DNA of 11,461 nucleotides. Origin: Acidobacteriota bacterium (GTDB lineage: Bacteria; Acidobacteriota; Blastocatellia; Pyrinomonadales; Pyrinomonadaceae). Both the position numbers and the translations under genes were made by a program. The stretch is from positions 1 through 11,461 of the forward strand of contig JAEZJR010000036.1 in assembly GCA_023415725.1 (NCBI GenBank), written 5' to 3'. This document shows positions 5,885 through 11,461 of this stretch, one piece after another. The notes under the pieces were generated by a model. The model had not been told where the DNA came from and made no database searches. It saw only the letters and a list, made by a program, of their open reading frames with translations. How positions within the stretch are numbered: position 1 is the stretch's first letter; each line of letters starts with the position of its first letter.

Positions 5885-6400
5885 TCAACGTTTTGCGCGG
5901 CGAAGAAAGCTGTTTGCTTCCTCACATTCGCGGTCGGCGTCTTCGGATTTCCGAAATTTGCCAACATAAAGACTCATCCGATCGCCCCCCTTTCTTCGGA
6001 GGACAAGTATCCACACCGGGTACCGGCCGCCTTCAGCCCGGATATCAAAGTAATCGACCTGATCGACGCCTAGTGTTTCTACCCTGTTACTGAAAAGACC
6101 GCGCCAAGTAATATTGACCTTTCGATCGACGTTTCTAATAGTCAAACAAACGCACTCTTTTCCGACCCCGTGCCAGATATAAAGTGGCGGCAGAAGGGCA
6201 ACCACGGCAGACACGACGACGGCAAAATTATAATGGTCATTATAAGGTTCAAAGTATTCGACTTCTTTCCCGATAACAAACCAGATAAGAGCAGAGCTTC
6301 CAACTCCTAAAACGAGTCCGATCGCAACTTTCAGCGGTCCGGCAATTGGGCCTCCTAAAGAGAAGGATCCTCTTTCACCCGATCGCAATTCGTAATTCAT
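5885..6400 (-). CDS. Hypothetical membrane protein with two transmembrane helices and a PH-like C-terminal region
   Basis: The 171-residue protein has a short cytoplasmic N-terminus and a hydrophobic helix at about residues 23-44 (VAIGLVLGVGSSALIWFVIG). A second helix follows at about 58-77 (FAVVVSAVVALLPPLYIWHG). A soluble part follows rich in beta-strand patterns (VCLTIRNVDRKVNITWRG, then VDQVDYFDIRA, WILVLRR and MSLYVGKF). It ends in an amphipathic helix (SEDADRECEEANSFLRRAKR). This build resembles bacterial PH-domain membrane proteins, an inference from pattern only. The start codon overlaps the scpB stop as ATGA, so it is translationally coupled to scpB. Its base composition is lower than its neighbours (141 G/C of 300 counted at 6061-6360, 47%, against 57% for a 120-base sample of scpA). 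It may be a late insertion into the scpAB-rluB block. Function unknown. Confidence 0.75.
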   Translation of the reverse strand: MNYELRSGERGSFSLGGPIAGPLKVAIGLVLGVGSSALIWFVIGKEVEYFEPYNDHYNFAVVVSAVVALLPPLYIWHGVGKECVCLTIRNVDRKVNITWRGLFSNRVETLGVDQVDYFDIRAEGGRYPVWILVLRRKGGDRMSLYVGKFRKSEDADRECEEANSFLRRAKR

Positions 6401-7230
6401 AGGGAAGATCCGGCAAGATCTTCAAAATCCTCAATCGAAGGTAGGTCAGACAAGTCCTTCAATCCGAATTGGATCAGGAAATCCTTGGATGTTCCGTACA
6501 TCATCGGACGCCCGACGGTTTCCTTGTGGCCTTTGGTGACTATAAGGCGTTTTTCGAGCAGTGTTTTGATCGCAGATGCGGACTGCACGCCGCGGATCTC
6601 GAGGATCTCCGGCACTGTCACCGGCTGTTTGTATGCGATAACGGCGAGTGTTTCGAGGGCCGCGAGCGAAAGCTTCGCCGAGGGACGCGTTTTGACGAAC
6701 TTGCGTATTTCCTCGTGGTATTCCGTCCGGGTGGCGATCTGCCAACCGCCGGCTATTTCGCGGATCTGGAGGCCGCCGCCGCGTTCGTCGTACTCTTTCT
6801 GCAGTTCCTCGACCGCGGCCTGGACCGTTTCTTTATCCTCACCGATGATATCCCCAAGGGCTTTTGAGGTGATCGGCTCGTCGGAAACGAAGATGATCGC
6901 CTCAGCGATCGCCATCACCTCCACGGCGGAACGCGCGGGGGCGTCGGAGTCGGTGTCGGGTTCTTCTTCCGCAGGTTGCGGTTCGGCTTCTTCGGGCTCT
7001 TCCTGCGTTAGAACTTCGACATTCTCTGCCGCGGGATCTTCCTCGTCAGTCTCGACATCCGGCGCAGCTTCTTCAGCCGCGGGCTCATCCGCTTCATCGG
7101 GAGCAGATTCGGTCTCGGCGGGCCCGTCTTCCGAAACTTCAGCTTCCGTGTCGAACGGGTTCGCGGGTTCTTCGAGCGGCTGCTCGGTCTCCTGGATCTC
7201 TTCTTGTGGTTCGGTTTCCTGTTCGGACAT
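6397..7230 (-). CDS. scpB: ScpB, segregation and condensation protein B, with a long acidic N-terminal extension
   Basis: The 277-residue protein contains a full ScpB domain from about residue 101 (SAVEVMAIAEAIIFVSDEPI) to the end. Tandem winged helices are visible (AALETLAVIAYKQPVTVPEI is the hallmark, then GRPMMYGTSKDFLIQFGL). ScpB dimers bind the kleisin ScpA and so join the SMC complex that compacts and segregates chromosomes. The first 100 residues are an unstructured acidic segment: 41 Asp/Glu by my count and no Lys or Arg before R100, with many Pro, Ala and Gln. Typical ScpB proteins are 180-200 residues and begin near the core. The gene follows scpA after 38 bases; no strong ribosome binding site is evident at the ATG. 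An internal start near residue 105 (MAIAEAI) cannot be excluded, but the open frame and codon use continue through the extension. Confidence 0.93.
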   Translation of the reverse strand: MSEQETEPQEEIQETEQPLEEPANPFDTEAEVSEDGPAETESAPDEADEPAAEEAAPDVETDEEDPAAENVEVLTQEEPEEAEPQPAEEEPDTDSDAPARSAVEVMAIAEAIIFVSDEPITSKALGDIIGEDKETVQAAVEELQKEYDERGGGLQIREIAGGWQIATRTEYHEEIRKFVKTRPSAKLSLAALETLAVIAYKQPVTVPEILEIRGVQSASAIKTLLEKRLIVTKGHKETVGRPMMYGTSKDFLIQFGLKDLSDLPSIEDFEDLAGSSL

Positions 7231-7268
7231 CTTGCGGAAAAGGCAAAGAGTAGCAGAAATCGGGGCGA

Positions 7269-8060
7269 TCAGGTAGCGGCCGGGGCGTCGACGCGTTTGA
7301 GATAGATGTCGCCGAAGGTCTGTTTCTGGACCAGTTTTATGTGATCGGTGCGTACGATCTCGAGCACGGCGATGAATGCGGTGACGAGCTCGCGGCGGTT
7401 GTGCATCTCCTCGAACCAGGCCAGGATGCTGAGCTCGGCTTCGTCAAATATCCGTTTTTTCAGGGCTTTGATCATATCGGCGAGGGAGATCTCCTCGCGT
7501 TCGATCTCGAGCTGGACCTGGTCCTTATGGCGGGCGACGATCTTCTGGAAGACGTTCAGCAGGTCAAATACGGTAGCACTGATCTCGGCGTTATTGTCGT
7601 CGGACTCGATCGAGCCGCGACGGAAAACGGCCTGCTCGACGGTGGACCGCTCGTAAAGCATCTGTGCGGCGGATTTGTATTTTTCGTATTCGAGAAGCTG
7701 ATCGACGAGCTCTTTGCGCGGGTCTTCGAGTTCATCCTCCTGGCCCGGGGCGAGCGGGTCGCGGGGGAGGAGCATCTTCGACTTGATCTCGATCAGTGTC
7801 GCCGCCATCACGAGGAAATCCGCCGCGACGGAAATATCGAGGCTCTTCATCAGGCGGATGTACTTTAGGTACTCGTCGGTGATCTTCGCGATCGGGATGT
7901 CGAAGATGTTCGCCTGCTCCTGCTTGATGAGGAATAGCAGCAGGTCGAGCGGCCCGGCGAACTCGCCGAGCTTCACTCTGAGTTCATCGCGCGATTCGGC
8001 GACGATCTGTGCGGTTTCCTTGTGGAAATCGAATACGAATTGTTCCGGCTGCTGATCCAT
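7269..8060 (-). CDS. scpA: ScpA, kleisin subunit of the SMC-ScpAB condensin
   Basis: The 263-residue kleisin has the signature N-terminal SMC-neck-binding helix FAGPLDLLLFLIKQEQANIF, followed by DIPIAKITDEYLKYI. LVMAATLIEIKSKMLLPRD comes next, then a variable middle, and a C-terminal winged helix (ELVTAFIAVLEIVRTDHIKL) that contacts the SMC head. It bridges the two SMC heads and binds an ScpB dimer. The ATG (8058-8060) shares one base with the stop of the upstream DinB gene (TGATG), a classic re-initiation overlap. A TTG one codon earlier is also in frame but unnecessary. Length is normal. The smc gene is not in the window. Confidence 0.95.
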   Translation of the reverse strand: MDQQPEQFVFDFHKETAQIVAESRDELRVKLGEFAGPLDLLLFLIKQEQANIFDIPIAKITDEYLKYIRLMKSLDISVAADFLVMAATLIEIKSKMLLPRDPLAPGQEDELEDPRKELVDQLLEYEKYKSAAQMLYERSTVEQAVFRRGSIESDDNNAEISATVFDLLNVFQKIVARHKDQVQLEIEREEISLADMIKALKKRIFDEAELSILAWFEEMHNRRELVTAFIAVLEIVRTDHIKLVQKQTFGDIYLKRVDAPAAT

Positions 8061-8527
8061 CAAATGTACTTCGTCTCGCGAAGGTAAATAATATAGTCGA
8101 TCTTCGGCGGCTCAAAACCTTCCTCGCGAAGTTTAAGCATAACGTTTCCGCGGTGGGTGGACGAGTGGGTGAGCACGTGGGCGAGCATTTCCCGGAAGGT
8201 GTTTTCGTAGGGGACGCCCTCGCTGGTGCGGTATTTTGCCCTGATATCGAGGCCGCCCTCGTCGAAGCGGCGGAGCAGTTTTTCGTATGCTTCGGCGGTT
8301 TCTCGGGCGAGCGTTCCGCATTCCTCGGCCGATAGATCGGGCCAGAAATCAAATCCGGTCGAGTCCTTGCCGTAAAGCCGCTCGTAGTATTCCTTTTCGG
8401 TGATCAGCAGGTGGGCTAGGATCTGGCGGCAACGTACGGAGCCGGAGCTTTTTACCGCTACGAGTATCCGGCGGTTGGCCCAGTCGTTGTAGTCGAAAAG
8501 GTTTCGAAGGTGGGCTACAGAATCCAT
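8060..8527 (-). CDS. DinB-fold protein co-transcribed with scpAB
   Basis: The 155-residue protein opens with AHLRNLFDYNDWANRRILVA, the standard DinB first helix. It carries H39 (ILAHLLITEKEYYERL) and the H121/H125 pair in MLAHVLTHSSTHRGNVMLKL, which should coordinate one divalent metal. The C-terminus EPPKIDYIIYLRE resembles many DinB proteins ending 'DfixYLR'. The family includes thiol S-transferases and unknown enzymes; the substrate is not predictable. Its ATG follows the DUF2237 stop with no gap (TAAATG) and its stop overlaps the scpA start, so the three are translated from one message. The linkage to condensin genes is probably a matter of shared expression rather than a shared pathway, but that is inference. 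Confidence 0.88.
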   Translation of the reverse strand: MDSVAHLRNLFDYNDWANRRILVAVKSSGSVRCRQILAHLLITEKEYYERLYGKDSTGFDFWPDLSAEECGTLARETAEAYEKLLRRFDEGGLDIRAKYRTSEGVPYENTFREMLAHVLTHSSTHRGNVMLKLREEGFEPPKIDYIIYLRETKYI

Positions 8528-8926
8528 TTATTCGACGGCGTAACGCTTTAGGTCTTCGAGGCTTACGACGGTGAGGGCCGCTTCGTGGGTGGATTCGAGA
8601 TAGACGCGAGGGGCCATGCCGGCTTCGAGTGCGTCGCGCCAGCGGAGCATGCAGAGGCACCATTTATCGCCGGCCTTCAGGCCGGGGAAGGCATACTGCG
8701 GCATGGGAGTCGAGAGGTCGTTACCGGCGGCCTTCGAGAAGGCCAGAAATTCGTCTGTCGCCTCGATGCAGACGGTGTGGCGGCCGATATCGTCGACCCC
8801 TGTTCTGCAGTAGCCGTCGCGGTAGAATCCGGTCATCGGATCGAAGCAGCAGGGCTTCAACTCGCCGCCGAGCACGTTCCTTGCTTTCGGCATATGGCCG
8901 TTCCCGTTTCCGTTCGTAATGCTCAT
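8528..8926 (-). CDS. DUF2237 family protein
   Basis: From the ATG at 8924-8926 the product has 132 residues. A short Gly/Asn tail (SITNGNGNGHMPKA) is followed by the DUF2237 core: RNVLGGELKPCCFDPMTGFY, RDGYCRTGVDDIGRHTVCIE, TDEFLAFSKAAGNDLSTPMP and KAGDKWCLCMLRWRDALEAG, with PRVYLESTHEAAL near the end. These conserved stretches cover essentially the entire known family length (about 120 residues). Structures of the family exist but no function is established. Conserved cysteines (CC, YCRTG, CLCML) are notable. The frame stays open upstream to 9058, but that part runs through the 11-bp repeats and does not look like protein, so it is excluded. First gene of the DUF2237-dinB-scpA-scpB run; no clear Shine-Dalgarno sequence is seen. 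Confidence 0.88.
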   Translation of the reverse strand: MSITNGNGNGHMPKARNVLGGELKPCCFDPMTGFYRDGYCRTGVDDIGRHTVCIEATDEFLAFSKAAGNDLSTPMPQYAFPGLKAGDKWCLCMLRWRDALEAGMAPRVYLESTHEAALTVVSLEDLKRYAVE

Positions 8927-8961
8927 CGAGACTATTTTTGCACAAAGGTGGCGAGGTACAG

Positions 8962-9016
8962 AATTGAGACGCGAATGGGACGCGTGCGGCCGACAAATGA
9001 GACGCAAATGAGACGC
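8962..9016. repeat. Four in-phase copies of an 11-bp direct repeat upstream of DUF2237
   Basis: On the plus strand the 55 bases split into five 11-base blocks: aattgagacgc (8962-8972), gaatgggacgc (8973-8983), a non-matching block (8984-8994), aaatgagacgc (8995-9005) and aaatgagacgc (9006-9016). The four matching blocks share (a/g)a(a/t)tg(a/g)gacgc, and the odd block preserves the spacing. The array begins 35 bases upstream of the DUF2237 start codon in the otherwise gene-free stretch 8927-9151. One repeat per helical turn suggests stacked binding sites for an activator or repressor on one DNA face; a decaying microsatellite is the simpler alternative. No confident promoter boxes are seen in this stretch. 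Confidence 0.7.
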
Positions 9017-9151
9017 GCGAGGCGGAGGTGAGATGGGCCCTTTTCGCGACGGCGACAATGGCGCCCATCACCACAAAGGCAATGCGATCGCGGCGACGGC
9101 GCTCGGCCTAACCAGAGCGTGAGATTGCCGATCTCGACGATCCGGTTGAGG

Positions 9152-9511
9152 TCACCGATCTTCCCGGATCAGGTCGAGGGCTTTTTCGGCGGGGCGGGCG
9201 ATGACCGCCCGGTCGCCTACCTCGACGATCGGGCGGTTGAGCAGACCGGGGTTGGCGGCGATCGCGGATAGGATCTCCGACTCGGGCGAATCTTCGCTCA
9301 AGCCAAGTTCCTTGAATTGCGGCTCTTTGGTCCGCAGCAAGGCGAAGGCCGGAACGTCGAGTTTTTTGAGCAGGACTTTCAACTCGTCCTCGCTTAGCGG
9401 ATCGATGAAGTAGTTGACCTTGTCGTAATCGATGCCGTTCTCACGGAACAGCGTGGCCAGATTGCGGCAGGTCGTTCAGGTGGGTTTTTCGTAGACGGTT
9501 ATTTTCTTCAT
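9152..9511 (-). CDS. arsC: ArsC-family thioredoxin-fold reductase, probable selenoprotein (Sec at TGA 9476-9478)
   Basis: From ATG (9509-9511) to TGA (9152-9154) the frame is open except for a TGA at codon 12. Read as selenocysteine, the 119-residue product starts MKKITVYEKPTUTTCRNLAT, so the stop falls exactly on the first residue of the CxxC motif (U12-T-T-C15). In E. coli-type ArsC, Cys12 is the arsenate-attacking residue and Arg60, Arg94 and Arg107 bind the oxyanion; here R60 (LLRTKE), R93 (NRPIV) and R106 (IARP) are in equivalent places. Length is that of a whole ArsC protein. A hairpin with GU in its loop lies about 32 nt after the UGA. The start codon has no clear Shine-Dalgarno site. 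It lies 67 bases after the MFS gene on the same strand. Substrate may be arsenate or another thiol-redox partner. A nonsense mutation or read error is the alternative; selA/B/C/D are not in the window. Confidence 0.75.
9434..9452 (-). promoter_or_regulatory. Candidate bacterial SECIS hairpin in the arsC mRNA
   Basis: In the mRNA, GCUGUUC (9452-9446) pairs with GAACGGC (9440-9434). This gives seven consecutive pairs including one U-G, closing a 5-nt apical loop CGUGA. The loop G-U dinucleotide, which SelB reads in known bacterial SECIS elements, is at positions 32-33 after the UGA, within the range of about 16-37 nt reported for bacterial elements. UGCCG further 5' (9469-9465) could also pair with CGGCA (9437-9433) in an alternative lower stem that keeps the same loop. 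No folding energy was computed. Confidence 0.5.
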
Positions 9512-9578
9512 CACAGTATTCGGATCAGCCCTAATCTATCGGAAGTTACCCGCGGCGACAAGGCCGATGTCCGATCGG

Positions 9579-10829
9579 TCAGGCTTCGCTCGCCGAGAGG
9601 GCCTCCTCGCGGCGTACCAGGACATTTACATCCGAAAGCGACCGCTTGTGGAGCATAGTGGCGATGCCGATGCTGCAGAGGATGATCACTATGCTCAGGT
9701 AGCCGGTCACTTCGTAATGGTCGATGCGGTTGTCGGGGAGTTTCACGACGATGAGCCCCGCGATCACCGAGGCGATCCCGACGAAGACCTGCTGGACCGA
9801 TGAATTGAAGCTCATGAAGCTGCCGCGGCGTTCGGGCTGCACGACGTTGGTGACCATCGCCTGGGCGGGGATGAAACGGCCCGACGAAACGATGAACCAT
9901 GCCCCGGTGATGCAAAGCACCAGGTAGAACGGTATGTGCGGGAGGTTCGTGATCAGCGCGATCAGCGGCACGGCCGCCAGCACGAGCAGGACGAAAAGCC
10001 TGTACTTGCCGATCTTGTCCGCTACGCGGCCCAGCATCGGTGACGTGATCAACGTGAGCGTCCCGCCGACCATGTAAACCAGCGGTGTTTCCGTTTTGGA
10101 GAAGCCCATGTTGAACTCCAGGAACGGGTTGATGAACGGGATTATCATGAAATGCCCGAGCATCAGACAGGCCGTCAGGGACAGGGCGTAAACCTGTGCA
10201 CGGTTGCCCAGCACATCGCGCACGAGTTCGACCGGGCCGACCTTTCCGCCGCGGTCGGAGCGGATATGGCCTTCCATCTTCGGGAGCAGTTTCACGAGGA
10301 AGGGGATCAGGAAGACCCCAAGGATCACGACGAAGAAGAAAGGAGCGTGCCAGTTGAACAGGTTCGCGATGTAGAGGCCGAACGGGACGCCGAACACGGA
10401 AGCGGCCGAGAACGCAGCCATGATCGTCCCCATCGCCGCACCGCGGCGTTCGTAGGGGATAAGGTCGGCGACGATCGAGAGCACTTGGGCAGCGATCAAC
10501 CCGCCGAACAGCCCGGCGACCACCCTCGACGCGAGAAGAAGCTCATACGCCGGTGCGAGGGCGCAGCAGAGCGTTCCGATCAGGAAACCGGCGTACGCGA
10601 ACATCAAAACTTTTTTGCGGCCGTAGCCGTCGACAAAAAATGCCGCGAGAAATCCCGAGATCCCGGCACTGAAGGTGTAAGCCGCGACCAGCATCGAAAA
10701 CCGCTGCGAGCTGATGTCGAAATACGGCATCAGGTAATTCCCAAGCGGCATCATGATCATGAAGTCCATGATGTGCGTGAAATTCAGCACCGCCAGCAGC
10801 AGCAATATCGTTTTTTCCTTTACTTCCAT
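9579..10829 (-). CDS. Major facilitator superfamily transporter (DHA1-like, 12 transmembrane helices)
   Basis: The 416-residue protein has the MFS pattern of 12 hydrophobic helices in two halves separated by a charged loop at about residues 186-206 (PKMEGHIRSDRGGKVGPVEL). Motif A is visible between helices 2 and 3 as FVDGYGRKKVLMFAY (about 65-79), with a weaker repeat in the second half (GRVADKIGKYRL). N-terminal NFTHIMDFMIMMPLGNYLMP is typical of sugar- and drug-efflux DHA1 members. It probably exports a small molecule by proton antiport; the substrate is not predictable and nothing marks it as an arsenic carrier. Start chosen at the ATG 10827-10829 with AAGGGGG 8 bases upstream. A large inverted repeat lies 47 bases upstream. 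The ArsC-like gene follows, so the two may form an operon. Confidence 0.9.
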   Translation of the reverse strand: MEVKEKTILLLLAVLNFTHIMDFMIMMPLGNYLMPYFDISSQRFSMLVAAYTFSAGISGFLAAFFVDGYGRKKVLMFAYAGFLIGTLCCALAPAYELLLASRVVAGLFGGLIAAQVLSIVADLIPYERRGAAMGTIMAAFSAASVFGVPFGLYIANLFNWHAPFFFVVILGVFLIPFLVKLLPKMEGHIRSDRGGKVGPVELVRDVLGNRAQVYALSLTACLMLGHFMIIPFINPFLEFNMGFSKTETPLVYMVGGTLTLITSPMLGRVADKIGKYRLFVLLVLAAVPLIALITNLPHIPFYLVLCITGAWFIVSSGRFIPAQAMVTNVVQPERRGSFMSFNSSVQQVFVGIASVIAGLIVVKLPDNRIDHYEVTGYLSIVIILCSIGIATMLHKRSLSDVNVLVRREEALSASEA

Positions 10830-10875
10830 TCCTGCGTCCCCCTTGTTTTTCGGCGTACCTTATGCCTGGCCGACC

Positions 10876-10909
10876 GAATTCGCCTACCCTATAACGCGTA
10901 GGCGAATTC
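10876..10909. promoter_or_regulatory. 12-bp-arm inverted repeat upstream of the MFS gene (operator candidate)
   Basis: GAATTCGCCTAC (10876-10887) and GTAGGCGAATTC (10898-10909) are perfect reverse complements with a 10-base spacer, so half-site centres are 22 bases apart, about two helical turns. It lies in the 129-base gap between the DUF779 stop and the MFS start. No T-tract follows on the minus strand, so it is not a normal terminator. A binding site for a TetR- or MarR-like repressor of the exporter fits best, though no regulator gene is nearby. As RNA it could form a very stable leader hairpin. Confidence 0.6.
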
Positions 10910-10958
10910 ATTAGATTACCAAAATAGACGCGAAGCGGAAGAAAAATCGGGCAAGGGA

Positions 10959-11354
10959 CTAGGTGGATGCGGCTCGATGCTCGCCGGTGTGGACATCGAT
11001 GAGGTTTTGGCTTTCTTCGTAAGTGAAAACCCGGGATTTGGTGACGAACCGCAGCCCGAGAGGGATCTCGAGCGAGAAACTGGCCCCGCGGCCGGGGACT
11101 ATGTCGATCGTGAGTTCCGTATGCTGCCAGAATTCGAATTGATCTTTGGCCATGTAGAAATCGCATCCTGCGATCTCGCCGAGCCAAACGTCGGACGAGC
11201 CGACCAGAAATTCGCCCTTCGGATAGCACATCGGCGAAGACCCGTCGCAGCATCCGCCGGATTGGTGGAACATCAGTTCGCCGTGTTTGGATCGGAGCTG
11301 GTCGACGACCTCGGCGGCTTCGGGGGTTATTTTAACCCTTGGAATTTTGGACAT
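10959..11354 (-). CDS. DUF779 family protein
   Basis: The 131-residue protein shows the DUF779 signature MFHQSGGCCDGSSPMCYPKG (about 28-47), followed by VGSSDVWLGEI, FYMAKDQFEFWQHTELTIDI and GRGASFSLEIPLGLRFVTKSRVFT. The cysteine cluster (CC...C) and conserved His suggest metal binding, which is not proved. In many bacteria such genes sit next to an aldehyde dehydrogenase (ExaC/AldB type), so a part in aldehyde or alcohol oxidation is suspected; a neighbour of that sort would lie beyond the right edge. The start is firm: a GGAGGT Shine-Dalgarno sequence lies 5 bases before the ATG. A TATAAC -10-like box lies at 11377-11382 without a good -35 box. A REP-like repeat starts 34 bases upstream. 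Confidence 0.88.
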   Translation of the reverse strand: MSKIPRVKITPEAAEVVDQLRSKHGELMFHQSGGCCDGSSPMCYPKGEFLVGSSDVWLGEIAGCDFYMAKDQFEFWQHTELTIDIVPGRGASFSLEIPLGLRFVTKSRVFTYEESQNLIDVHTGEHRAAST

Positions 11355-11388
11355 GGCGTACCTCCAAAATTATTCAGTTATAAATGCC

Positions 11389-11454
11389 GCCCCTACGGGG
11401 CTCGAATGCTTATTGGGTCGTGGAACCCCGGGTTTCGCTACGCTCCACCCGGGG
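11389..11454. repeat. REP-like double hairpin element at the right edge
   Basis: Two inverted repeats stand close together. GCCCC-tac-GGGGC (11389-11401) has 5-bp arms. CCCCGGGT (11426-11433) pairs with ACCCGGGG (11447-11454) through a 13-base spacer. A GC-rich palindrome ending in GGGGCTACAT is, from memory, a widespread form of intergenic REP-like sequence in Acidobacteriota, Planctomycetes and related phyla, often mobilised by RAYT transposases. The element appears complete or nearly so at the window edge. It could also act as a terminator or mRNA 3'-end stabiliser for a gene further right. Confidence 0.55.
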
Positions 11455-11461
11455 CTACATA

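Noticed and set aside
6485..7276. 263-residue serine-rich plus-strand ORF opposite scpB
   Set aside because: The Ser-rich sequence is simply the complement of the Glu-rich ScpB tail; no domain is recognisable.
8927..9058. N-terminal extension of DUF2237 back to 9058
   Set aside because: The added residues come from the 11-bp repeats and GC-rich spacer, look non-protein, and are not part of the DUF2237 fold.
9152..9382. A 76-residue ORF starting at TTG 9382 as a separate short gene
   Set aside because: It is the C-terminal two thirds of the ArsC-like frame that starts at 9511; the region between 9382 and the TGA remains in frame and protein-like (TTCRNLATLFRENGIDYD).
10152..10901. 249-residue plus-strand ORF opposite the MFS gene
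   Set aside because: It is rich in His/Arg/Glu from reading the antisense of hydrophobic codons and overlaps the well-supported MFS gene completely.
1..11461. CRISPR arrays, tRNA or rRNA genes, phage or transposase genes
   Set aside because: No regularly spaced direct repeats of CRISPR type, no tRNA-like cloverleaf and no transposase or integrase motifs were noticed in any frame.

Overview
The window looks like chromosomal DNA of a moderately GC-rich, non-model Gram-negative-type bacterium, most plausibly Acidobacteriota (Blastocatellia/Pyrinomonadaceae-like). This is inferred from protein style and gene mix: MeaB/epimerase pair, ScpAB-RluB block, DUF2237, DUF779 and two DinB-fold proteins. 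No rRNA or other marker is present to prove it. All genes but one lie on the minus strand, so the window reads from right to left.

Layout, right to left. The right edge (11389-11454) holds a REP-like pair of hairpins, followed by a DUF779 gene. Next come a large 12-bp-arm inverted repeat and an MFS exporter, then a small ArsC-family gene. That gene's first active-site cysteine codon is replaced by an in-frame TGA, with a candidate SECIS hairpin behind it, so it is a probable selenoprotein (9152-9511). A gene-free 225-bp stretch carries four in-phase copies of an 11-bp repeat. It precedes a tightly packed run DUF2237 - DinB - scpA - scpB - membrane protein - rluB (8926 to 5149), in which most genes abut or overlap by 1-4 bases. 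scpA and scpB encode the condensin partners of SMC. ScpB has an unusual ~100-residue acidic N-terminal extension.

The only plus-strand gene (4706-5146, CoA-binding Rossmann protein) converges on rluB and diverges from an acyl-CoA dehydrogenase (4613-3471). A second DinB-fold gene has its own promoter overlapped by a 7-bp-arm dyad, and ends in a clear intrinsic terminator. Then comes a hicB-hicA toxin-antitoxin pair. A secreted hypothetical gene, interrupted by an in-frame TAA, leads into meaB and methylmalonyl-CoA epimerase, which act together in propionate/branched-chain carbon metabolism alongside a mutase not in this window. The left edge carries the start of a membrane-anchored, possibly PpiC/SurA-like protein.

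The observation most worth following is the Sec-type ArsC: U12-x-x-C15 lies exactly where ArsC carries its catalytic cysteine, the frame is intact on both sides, and a hairpin with GU in its apical loop sits about 32 nt after the UGA. A nonsense codon in a second gene of this window (TAA at 1886-1888) is the main reason for caution, because it raises the possibility of sequencing error or recent mutation.
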